Positions 1 to 5,432 of a stretch of DNA of 5,432 nucleotides are shown piece by piece (within the stretch, counting starts at the first letter, position 1; every line of letters starts with the position of its first letter). Both the position numbers and the translations under genes were made by a program. The notes beneath the pieces were generated by a model. It saw nothing but the letters and a program-made list of their open reading frames with translations, did not search any database and was not told where the DNA came from. The stretch is from Candidatus Aerophobota bacterium. Its GTDB lineage: Bacteria; Aerophobota; Aerophobia; Aerophobales; AE-B3A. The DNA is taken from positions 1-5,432 of the forward strand of contig SOJT01000128.1 of assembly GCA_004376485.1 (NCBI GenBank), written 5' to 3'.

Positions 1-645
1 AGTCGAAACTTGCTCCTCCTCGCCCACTCGAATCTTGATTTCTTTTACTTCACCGTAAATGAGCCCAGTATCAATAAAAAAGACAGAAAATGTTTCTCCC
101 ACCCTGTGATTTTGAGTGCGCAGCCAGTATATGAGAGAAACGAGATCGAAGATGGGAAAAGAAACTTCTTGCTCCCACCTCTTTTTACTATTCTTGTCTT
201 CAAACAGAGCCGTCATTCTATCCATATCTATCTCAACTTCGTAGTTCCGAAAGTGCCTTCCCTCCTGAAAACGGATCCTCGATTGAAGAGAATAGAGAGT
301 ATCTATGTCGGCAAAGCTTTCTAACTCATCGTTTATATAGTAGAAAAAAGAGAAGAATCGGGAGCTCTTTACAGAGCAAAAAAGAAGATGAGTTAAACGT
401 CCCCTAATCCGCATCCCATCTCGCACCTCAAATACCTGGCTGCCCACGGGAACGCCACGCAGCTTTAGAACATAGGTGAGTTTTTCTCCAGGTCGAAAGG
501 GGTGAGCTTGGAGGACGGGGTTTTGAGTGAAAAAAACAAAAAGGAGGAGGATACCGAAAAAAACCCCTCTTCCTGAAAAAACTCCAGTCCTTCCTGGAAA
601 AAGAAATCCGTCCCTTCCCAGCCTCCCTGAATCAATCGTCCCCAT
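1..645 (-). CDS. Secreted DUF3108-family protein, 3' end cut by window edge
   Basis: An open frame of 215 codons runs from the ATG at 643-645 to the window edge without a stop. It is recognised as DUF3108, a family of exported proteins of unknown molecular function, about 230-270 residues long, so perhaps 20-60 residues are missing. Hallmarks are HPFRPGEKLTYVLKLRGVPVG (48-68, with PGEKLTY the usual domain opening), RFQEGRHFRNYEVEID (125-140), FDLVSLIYWLR (166-176) followed by VG at 182-183, and the closing strand region EVKEIKIRVGEEE. Residues 28-39 (VFFGILLLFVFF) are a hydrophobic core and a signal-peptidase site is plausible after LQA (45-47). There is no lipobox cysteine. The stretch before the core is long (27 residues) and Gly/Arg-rich. 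The ATG is the only usable start, since the frame is closed upstream by a TAA within purL. AAAGGA at 653-658 lies 7 nt before it. The start is inside the end of purL, so co-transcription is likely. Family assignment is from pattern recognition only. Confidence 0.85.
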   Translation of the reverse strand, partial: MGTIDSGRLGRDGFLFPGRTGVFSGRGVFFGILLLFVFFTQNPVLQAHPFRPGEKLTYVLKLRGVPVGSQVFEVRDGMRIRGRLTHLLFCSVKSSRFFSFFYYINDELESFADIDTLYSLQSRIRFQEGRHFRNYEVEIDMDRMTALFEDKNSKKRWEQEVSFPIFDLVSLIYWLRTQNHRVGETFSVFFIDTGLIYGEVKEIKIRVGEEEQVST

Positions 646-2875
646 GGGATAGTCCTTTTCTCCACTTCTCTCCCAGTTCCTTGAGAGATAGGTCCAGAAC
701 CCTCTTTTTTATCCTTCTGATGGTGAGTCTATCCCCTGTCACTACTCCTAATCTGGCGCAAGGTACCTTATTTCGACGGGCAACTCTCTGTATCTGGAGA
801 AAATTCCTGGGATGGCAGGAAATTAAAATGCGAGATTGGGTCTCACCGAAGAGAAGGGCGTCCATCCTTATAGACAAAATTTCCGGGAAAGCTTCAAGCT
901 CAATTATAGCACCTCTTTCCTTACCAGAATTAGATATACAACACTCAGCCAGGGTTACGGCTAGACCACCTTCAGAACAATCATGGGCTGAGCTCACCAA
1001 GTGAGCCCTAATTACCTCAAGGCAGGTATTCTGGACCGCTCTTTCTCTCTCTAAATCCAGCCTGGGGATCTGGCCTGCCTTCAAACCATGAATTAACTGA
1101 AGGTACTCGCTTCCTCCTATCTCCTCCCTGCACTCTCCTAAAAGAATGATTAAATCACCTTCTTTTTTGAACCAGGGAGTACAGAGAAAGTCCATCTTCT
1201 CAATGAGACCCAGCATCCCTACTACTGGTGTTGGATCAATGGCTCCCTTTGGATTCTCATTATAGAAACTCACATTACCGCCGCTCACAGGAGTTTCTAA
1301 AATCCCACAAGCATCCGCTATTCCCTCGACGCATCTTCTAAATTGCCAGAATACATAGGGCTTAGTAGGATTCCCAAAATTAAGGCAATTGGTAATGGCC
1401 AAAGGCTTGGCTCCTACACAGACTACATTTCTAGCCGCCTCGGCCACGGCTATCTTCCCCCCCTCGTAGGGGTCAAGAAAGCAGTACCTGCCATTTCCAT
1501 CACAGGTTAAGGCAATTGCTTTTTCTGTCCCTTTGATTCGAATTACGGCTGCATCACCCCCCGGTCGAAGAACAGTATCGGTCCTTATCATATAGTCATA
1601 CTGCTCATAAACCCACCTTTTGGAGGAGATAGTAGGAGAGGCTAGAAGGATCTTTAGAACATCATCATAGTCCTGAGGTTCAGGAATAGTGGAGATGCTC
1701 ACGTCTTTTATCTTTCCTAAATATTCTGGTTCTCTCTCTTCTCTCATGTAAACCGGCGCATCCTCGGTTAGGAATTTAACTGGAATTTCAGCCACCCTTC
1801 TATCCTTGTCCAGAACCGTGAGATACCCATCATCGGTAACTTCTCCAATGGGAACAGCATGAAGATCCCATTTATCAAAAACTCTTCGAGTCTCTCTTTC
1901 TTTACCTCTTTTAATGATTACCAGCATTCTCTCCTGCGACTCGGAGAGCATCAGTTCATAAGGTATCATACCCTCCTCCCTCCTGGGAACTAGGGACAGA
2001 TCTATCCTCATCCCTGAATTTCCCCGAGAAGCTGTTTCCGAGGTGGAGGAGGTCAGTCCGGCCGCTCCCATATCCTGCATACCCACCACTACTCCCGTAT
2101 TCAAAAGCTCCAGACATGCCTCCAGGAGAAGCTTTTCTTTAAAAGGATCACCTATCTGAACCGCAGGCCGGTCCTTGTCCGACTCTTCGGTAAGCTCTCG
2201 CGAGGCAAAACTGGCTCCTCCTAAACCATCTCGACCGGTATCTGCCCCCACATAAAGGACAGGGTTTCCAAGACCACCAGCTCTAGCCTTAACCAGATTA
2301 TCCCGTCTTGCCACCCCCACACACATCACATTGACCAAAGGGTTACCCTCGTAGGTCTCATCAAAATAGACCTCCCCTCCTACCGTGGGAATACCCATGC
2401 AATTGCCGTAGGCCGCAATTCCACCTACTACACCACTAAATAAATAACGGTTGTGGCCGTTCCCTAAATGACCGAAACGGAGGGAGTCCAGAAGAGCAAT
2501 AGGTCTTGCCCCCATGGTAAAAATATCTCTGATGATGCCTCCTACGCCGGTAGCTGCACCTTGAAAGGGCTCTACCGCCGAGGGATGATTGTGAGATTCC
2601 ATCTTCATCACCACGGCCAGGCCTTCACCAATATCTACTACTCCAGCGTTTTCCTCTCCTGCCTTAATGAGGATATTCTCTCCCGAAGTAGGAAACATCC
2701 TGAGGAGCGGTTTTGAACTTTTGTAACTGCAATGCTCACTCCACATTACTGAAAATATCCCCAGTTCGGTAAAATTGGGGTCCCGCCCAAGCATATCCTT
2801 TATCTTCTTATATTCCTCTTCTGTTAGACCATGAGCTCTGACTAAATCCAGAGTAATCCTCTCGGGTTCTTTCAC
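632..2875 (-). CDS. purL: FGAM synthase large subunit PurL (small-type)
   Basis: PurL is the ATP-dependent synthetase subunit that converts FGAR to FGAM with ammonia delivered by PurQ. The 747 residues fit the small PurL of Bacillus, Thermotoga and archaea, not the roughly 1300-residue fused enzyme. Two AIR-synthase-like halves are evident. The first has MWSEHCSYKSS (44-54), KMESHNHPSAVEPFQGAATG (91-110), VGGEVYF (165-171), GMQDMGAAGLTSS (265-277) and SESQERML (311-318). The second has RPGGDAAVIR (437-446), NCLNFGNP (496-503), SGGNVSFYNE (531-540), SSAHDCSEGGLAV (628-640) and FGETQSR (676-682). The start is GTG at 2873-2875, sharing bases with the purQ TGA. Purine-rich sequence at 2880-2890 acts as ribosome binding site, and no in-frame ATG lies close by. 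The last 14 bases overlap the next gene. The protein looks complete and functional. Confidence 0.98.
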   Translation of the reverse strand: MKEPERITLDLVRAHGLTEEEYKKIKDMLGRDPNFTELGIFSVMWSEHCSYKSSKPLLRMFPTSGENILIKAGEENAGVVDIGEGLAVVMKMESHNHPSAVEPFQGAATGVGGIIRDIFTMGARPIALLDSLRFGHLGNGHNRYLFSGVVGGIAAYGNCMGIPTVGGEVYFDETYEGNPLVNVMCVGVARRDNLVKARAGGLGNPVLYVGADTGRDGLGGASFASRELTEESDKDRPAVQIGDPFKEKLLLEACLELLNTGVVVGMQDMGAAGLTSSTSETASRGNSGMRIDLSLVPRREEGMIPYELMLSESQERMLVIIKRGKERETRRVFDKWDLHAVPIGEVTDDGYLTVLDKDRRVAEIPVKFLTEDAPVYMREEREPEYLGKIKDVSISTIPEPQDYDDVLKILLASPTISSKRWVYEQYDYMIRTDTVLRPGGDAAVIRIKGTEKAIALTCDGNGRYCFLDPYEGGKIAVAEAARNVVCVGAKPLAITNCLNFGNPTKPYVFWQFRRCVEGIADACGILETPVSGGNVSFYNENPKGAIDPTPVVGMLGLIEKMDFLCTPWFKKEGDLIILLGECREEIGGSEYLQLIHGLKAGQIPRLDLERERAVQNTCLEVIRAHLVSSAHDCSEGGLAVTLAECCISNSGKERGAIIELEAFPEILSIRMDALLFGETQSRILISCHPRNFLQIQRVARRNKVPCARLGVVTGDRLTIRRIKKRVLDLSLKELGEKWRKGLSHGDD
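653..658 (-). promoter_or_regulatory. Ribosome binding site of the DUF3108 gene within purL
   Basis: AAAGGA within the last codons of purL lies 7 nt before the ATG at 643-645, the only usable start of the DUF3108 frame. It supports translation from a message shared with purL. Confidence 0.6.
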
Positions 2876-3573
2876 TTCACCCTTCCCTTCACCGCCCTTA
2901 CCACAGACTCAAAAATGAGTCTCCCGTCTTCTGAACCAAGAATAGATTCCGATGCTCTTTCCGGATGAGGCATCAGCCCCAGAACGTTCCCTTGTCGATT
3001 CGAGATACCAGCTATGAAATCCTTTGATCCATTGGGATTTGACTCCTGAGCTAGTCCTCCTTCCTCATTGCAATACCTGAAAATAATCTGGTTATTCTCT
3101 TTCAAAGTTCCTATGATTTCATGGTCCGCATAGTAGCTGCCATCAATGTGGGCAATAGGAACCTTGAGAACCTGTCCAATTTGACAAAGATTAGTAAAAG
3201 AAGTGAGATTATTTTCCACTCTTATGTTTACAAACCTACAGATAAATCGAAGATTTTTGTTTTTCATCATGGCTCCCGGCAAAAGGTTCGATTCCAGAAG
3301 AATCTGGAAGCCATTGCATATACCTATAACCAAACCGCCTCTTGCGGCGAAGCCACTTACTGCCCTCATAATAGGAGAGAATCGAGCAATAGCCCCGGTG
3401 CGAAGATAATCACCGTAAGAGAATCCTCCGGGAAGAATAAGACAGTCAAAACCTTCCACCCTCCTCTCCTTGTGCCAGATAAAATCAACTTCCTCTCCCA
3501 GGAGATCCCGAACTACATAATAGCAATCATAATCACAATTTGAGCCAGGAAAAACCACAACACCGAACCTCAT
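2872..3573 (-). CDS. purQ: FGAM synthase glutaminase subunit PurQ
   Basis: PurQ is the class I glutamine amidotransferase subunit of FGAM synthase. It hydrolyses glutamine and passes ammonia to PurL. The 233 residues match the usual 220-235. Visible motifs are the N-terminal VVVFPGSNCDYD (5-16), LPGGFSYGDYLRTGAIA (47-63), the nucleophile Cys86 in GICNGFQ (84-90), SNPNGS (178-183), and His203/Glu205 in MPHPERASE, completing the Cys-His-Glu triad. The ATG start overlaps the purS stop in an ATGA arrangement, with GAGGA at 3580-3584 placed 6 nt upstream. Its own stop overlaps the GTG of purL in the same way. It is a distant paralogue of the glutaminase half of GuaA in this operon, and both carry the nucleophile at residue 86, as is usual for these families. 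Confidence 0.98.
   Translation of the reverse strand: MRFGVVVFPGSNCDYDCYYVVRDLLGEEVDFIWHKERRVEGFDCLILPGGFSYGDYLRTGAIARFSPIMRAVSGFAARGGLVIGICNGFQILLESNLLPGAMMKNKNLRFICRFVNIRVENNLTSFTNLCQIGQVLKVPIAHIDGSYYADHEIIGTLKENNQIIFRYCNEEGGLAQESNPNGSKDFIAGISNRQGNVLGLMPHPERASESILGSEDGRLIFESVVRAVKGRVK
2880..2890 (-). promoter_or_regulatory. Ribosome binding site of purL within purQ (GTG start)
   Basis: The minus strand reads GAAGGGAAGGG just ahead of the GTG at 2873-2875. AAGGGA gives a spacing of 8 nt and AAGGG a spacing of 4 nt. It supports the GTG start that overlaps the purQ stop. Confidence 0.6.
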
Positions 3574-3830
3574 CCTTCTTCCTCAATATGATAGCTATAT
3601 TCCTCGATGATGGGATTGACCAAGAGTTTTCCGCACATCTCTTTAAGCTTTTGCTCCGCCCCTTTTTTAGTCTTTGCTCTGAGCTTGACCTCTATGTATT
3701 TGCCAAATCGTACCTCGCTTAAGTTTCGGTAACCCAAGGACTCAAGAGCTTCTTTGATAGTTGATCCTTGAGGATCGGCCAAACCCTTCTTTAAACTGAC
3801 ATATACCTTAGCTTGAAACAGCTTTTGCAC
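3570..3830 (-). CDS. purS: FGAM synthase subunit PurS
   Basis: PurS is the small non-catalytic subunit of phosphoribosylformylglycinamidine synthase. In characterised Bacillus and Thermotoga complexes a PurS dimer bridges PurQ and PurL and is needed for ammonia transfer. The 86 residues match the family's usual 80-90. Family features are an opening beta strand (AKVYVSLKKGLADPQG, 7-22), SLGY at 31-34, VRFGKYIEV at 40-48, and the closing LLVNPIIEEY at 69-78. The start is GTG at 3828-3830; no ATG is available nearby. GGGAG at 3840-3844 (9 nt away) or AGGA at 3835-3838 (4 nt away) can serve as ribosome binding site, and both overlap the end of guaA. The stop TGA shares bases with the purQ ATG, which points to coupled translation. 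Confidence 0.96.
   Translation of the reverse strand: MQKLFQAKVYVSLKKGLADPQGSTIKEALESLGYRNLSEVRFGKYIEVKLRAKTKKGAEQKLKEMCGKLLVNPIIEEYSYHIEEEG
3580..3584 (-). promoter_or_regulatory. Ribosome binding site of purQ within purS
   Basis: GAGGA lies inside the last codons of purS, 6 nt before the purQ ATG at 3571-3573. With the ATGA stop-start overlap it supports direct translational coupling of purS and purQ. Confidence 0.65.
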
Positions 3831-3834
3831 CTTT

Positions 3835-3844
3835 TCCTACTCCC
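3835..3844 (-). promoter_or_regulatory. Ribosome binding site region of purS (GTG start)
   Basis: The minus strand reads GGGAGTAGGA here, spanning the guaA stop codon TAG. GGGAG is 9 nt and AGGA 4 nt from the GTG at 3828-3830. It supports GTG as the real start of purS. Confidence 0.6.
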
Positions 3845-5390
3845 ACTCAATAGTACTGGGCGGCTTTGAACTGATATCATAGACCACCCGATTGACCCCT
3901 TTCACCTCATTGATTATTCTATGGGAAATTCTTTCCAGGATATGGTAGGGAAGTTTTGCCCAATCAGCCGTCATTCCATCCCTGCTGGTGACGGCTCTGA
4001 GGGCCACGGTGTATTCATAGGTACGTTGATCACCCATAACCCCTACGCTCTTTACCGGCAAGAGGACGGCAAAAGACTGCCAGATATCTTTAAATCCTTT
4101 ATATTTTTTCATCTCCTCCTGTACTCTTTTGTCAGCTTCTCTCAGAATTTGAAGACGCTGCCGGGTTACTTCTCCTGCCACCCTCACCGCCAGTCCAGGG
4201 CCAGGGAAGGGCTGTCTTTTCACTATATTTCCTGGAAGGCCCAATTCTCTTCCCAGGACCCTTACCTCATCTTTAAATAGATCCCTCAGGGGCTCCAGAA
4301 GCTTAAAGTGCATAAAACCCGGAAGTCCTCCTACATTATGATGGCTCTTAATAGTAGCGGAAGGTCCTCCTTTAGCAGAGAGAGACTCGATGACATCTGG
4401 ATAGAGAGTCCCCTGAGCCAGAAAATCAATTTCCCCCATTTTTCTGGCTTCCTCGCTGAATACTTTGATGAACTCTTCACCGATAACCTTTCTCTTCTCT
4501 TCTGGATCGGCGAGGCCCTTGAGTCTAGCCAGGAATCTTTCCTCGGCATCTACATAGTGCAAATTGAGATACAAATGTTGGGCAAGGGTCCTCCTTACCT
4601 CCTCAGCTTCCCCTTCTCGGAGAAGCCCATTGTTAACAAAAATACACTCCAGCCGGTCTTTAATAGCCCTAGAAACAAGCATAGCCGTAACGGATGAATC
4701 CACCCCACCACTTAAAGCCAAGACCACTTTCCCTTTACCTACCTTTTTCCTGATCTCCTTCACCGAATATTCGATGAAGGAACGCATAGTCCAGTTCTTG
4801 CTGCAAGCACAGATCCTGAAGAGAAAATTCTCAAAGATCTGCTTTCCCTCCCTGGTATGGACTACCTCCGGATGAAACTGAATTCCATATAATTTTCTCT
4901 TGGCATCTCCCATCCCGGCTACAGGACAGGTAGATGTATGAGCAAGGACCTGGAATTGGGGAGGCAGTTTTTTAACCTGATCTCCGTGGCTCATCCATAC
5001 CCGGGTAGGGGAGGAGATTCTCTCAAAAAGACCATCCTCTTCATCTACATACAGCTTGCTTGCTCCATATTCTCGCTCAGGGGTGGGGCTCACTTTGCCC
5101 CCTAGAAGATAGCCTAATACCTGCATACCGTAACAGATCCCCAGAATGGGAACGCCCAAATCAAATATCTCTTGCCGGGGAAGAGGGGACCTCCTTTCGA
5201 AAACACTGGCCGGTCCACCAGAGAGAATAATACCTTGAGGTTTTAACTTGAGAAGCCGAGAAGCATCAATATCAAAAGGAACCAGCTCACAGTAAACTTC
5301 AGACTCCCTCACCCTGCGGGTGATGAGCTGATTATATTGAGACCCAAAGTCCAGAATAGCTATCATGCCCTGATAAGGCTTTTGCTTCAT
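3837..5390 (-). CDS. guaA: GMP synthase (glutamine-hydrolysing), complete
   Basis: This cytoplasmic enzyme converts XMP to GMP using ATP and glutamine, the last step of the guanine branch. The 517-residue length is normal for the two-domain bacterial form. Residues 10-195 are a class I glutamine amidotransferase: DFGSQY at 14-19, SGGP at 57-60, the nucleophile Cys86 in GICYG, and His173/Glu175 in QFHPEV. Residues 205-395 are the ATP pyrophosphatase domain, with the PP-loop SGGVDSS at 227-233 and KSHHNVGGLP at 348-357. The C-terminal dimerisation and XMP-binding part has RQPFPGPGLAVR at 392-403 and the typical ending SKPPSTIEWE. The ATG at 5390 is chosen because GAGGT lies 6 nt upstream; Met9 (5364-5366) is an alternative with no good ribosome binding site. 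It is the first gene of the visible cluster, 6 bases ahead of purS. The identity is secure and no key residue is missing. Confidence 0.98.
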   Translation of the reverse strand: MKQKPYQGMIAILDFGSQYNQLITRRVRESEVYCELVPFDIDASRLLKLKPQGIILSGGPASVFERRSPLPRQEIFDLGVPILGICYGMQVLGYLLGGKVSPTPEREYGASKLYVDEEDGLFERISSPTRVWMSHGDQVKKLPPQFQVLAHTSTCPVAGMGDAKRKLYGIQFHPEVVHTREGKQIFENFLFRICACSKNWTMRSFIEYSVKEIRKKVGKGKVVLALSGGVDSSVTAMLVSRAIKDRLECIFVNNGLLREGEAEEVRRTLAQHLYLNLHYVDAEERFLARLKGLADPEEKRKVIGEEFIKVFSEEARKMGEIDFLAQGTLYPDVIESLSAKGGPSATIKSHHNVGGLPGFMHFKLLEPLRDLFKDEVRVLGRELGLPGNIVKRQPFPGPGLAVRVAGEVTRQRLQILREADKRVQEEMKKYKGFKDIWQSFAVLLPVKSVGVMGDQRTYEYTVALRAVTSRDGMTADWAKLPYHILERISHRIINEVKGVNRVVYDISSKPPSTIEWE

Positions 5391-5416
5391 TGCCTGACCT
5401 CACTAAATCCTGACAT
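5387..5416 (-). other. Possible 9-codon mini-ORF or tail of an upstream gene
   Basis: On the minus strand an ATG at 5414-5416 opens a frame of 9 codons (MSGFSEVRQ) whose TGA overlaps the guaA ATG as ATGA. GAGG at 5424-5427 lies 7 nt before this ATG, a good ribosome binding position. The same frame is open to the window edge, so it could equally be the last codons of a longer gene coupled to guaA. The other two frames meet stops at TAG (5403-5405) and TAA (5416-5418). No promoter or operator is recognised in these 42 bases. This is a sequence observation only. Confidence 0.25.
5397..5401 (-). promoter_or_regulatory. Ribosome binding site of guaA
   Basis: GAGGT on the minus strand lies 6 nt before the ATG at 5388-5390. 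It decides the start in favour of Met1 over Met9, which is preceded by no purine-rich element of similar quality. Confidence 0.75.
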
Positions 5417-5432
5417 TAACCCCCCTCTTTTT

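Noticed and set aside
10..324. Open frame of 104 codons on the plus strand at the left edge
   Set aside because: It lies antisense to the DUF3108 frame, which has family motifs and a signal peptide; the plus-strand translation has neither.
465..665. Open frame of 66 codons on the minus strand overlapping the end of purL
   Set aside because: It is in another frame of the DUF3108 gene start. Its Phe/Ser-rich translation results from the T-runs and it has no family resemblance.
681..1004. Open frame of 107 codons on the plus strand opposite the 3' part of purL
   Set aside because: It is antisense to conserved PurL motifs and has no support of its own.
3121..3543. Open frame of 140 codons on the plus strand opposite purQ
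   Set aside because: It is fully antisense to a well-conserved purQ, shows no recognisable motif and has low-complexity composition typical of a shadow frame.
3921..4875. Several open frames on both strands within guaA (for example 3921-4280, 4308-4697 and 4564-4875 on plus, 4331-4549 on minus)
   Set aside because: All lie inside the intact guaA frame, overlap one another and show no motifs; they are shadows.
5391..5432. Guanine riboswitch or purine operator ahead of guaA
   Set aside because: Only 42 bases are available. No aptamer-like paired core, PurR box-like repeat or promoter elements can be seen, so nothing supports either.

Overview
The window is a compact bacterial operon on the minus strand. 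In transcription order (right to left) it reads guaA, purS, purQ, purL, then a secreted DUF3108-family protein that runs off the left edge. The first four genes are complete and have all their diagnostic motifs. Coding density is close to 100%: the only non-coding stretches are about 42 bases upstream of guaA and 6 bases between guaA and purS. No RNA gene, mobile element, CRISPR array or convincing terminator is visible.

Layout: 5391-5432 is the upstream region with the guaA ribosome binding site and a possible 9-codon mini-ORF. 3837-5390 is guaA (GMP synthase). 3570-3830 is purS, with a GTG start. 2872-3573 is purQ, overlapping purS by 4 bases (ATGA). 632-2875 is purL, with a GTG start overlapping purQ by 4 bases (GTGA). 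1-645 is the 5' part of a DUF3108 gene that overlaps the end of purL by 14 bases.

How the genes work together: PurS, PurQ and PurL form the three-part FGAM synthase complex, the fourth step of de novo purine synthesis. PurQ releases ammonia from glutamine, PurL is the ATP-dependent synthetase, and PurS bridges the two. GuaA makes GMP from XMP at the end of the guanine branch, also using glutamine. The stop-start overlaps suggest translational coupling, which would suit production of a complex. The DUF3108 protein has no known link to purines. It has a predicted signal peptide and is probably periplasmic, but its position says it is co-transcribed.

Organism: the split PurS/PurQ/PurL form rules out lineages that use the single large PurL, such as gamma- and beta-proteobacteria. 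From general knowledge, DUF3108 proteins occur mainly in Gram-negative-type (diderm) bacteria. A diderm bacterium outside those groups, perhaps an uncultured one, is the best inference; the phylum cannot be set from this sequence. I see no clear sign of a new biological system. The most interesting places are the purL/DUF3108 junction and the short region ahead of guaA.
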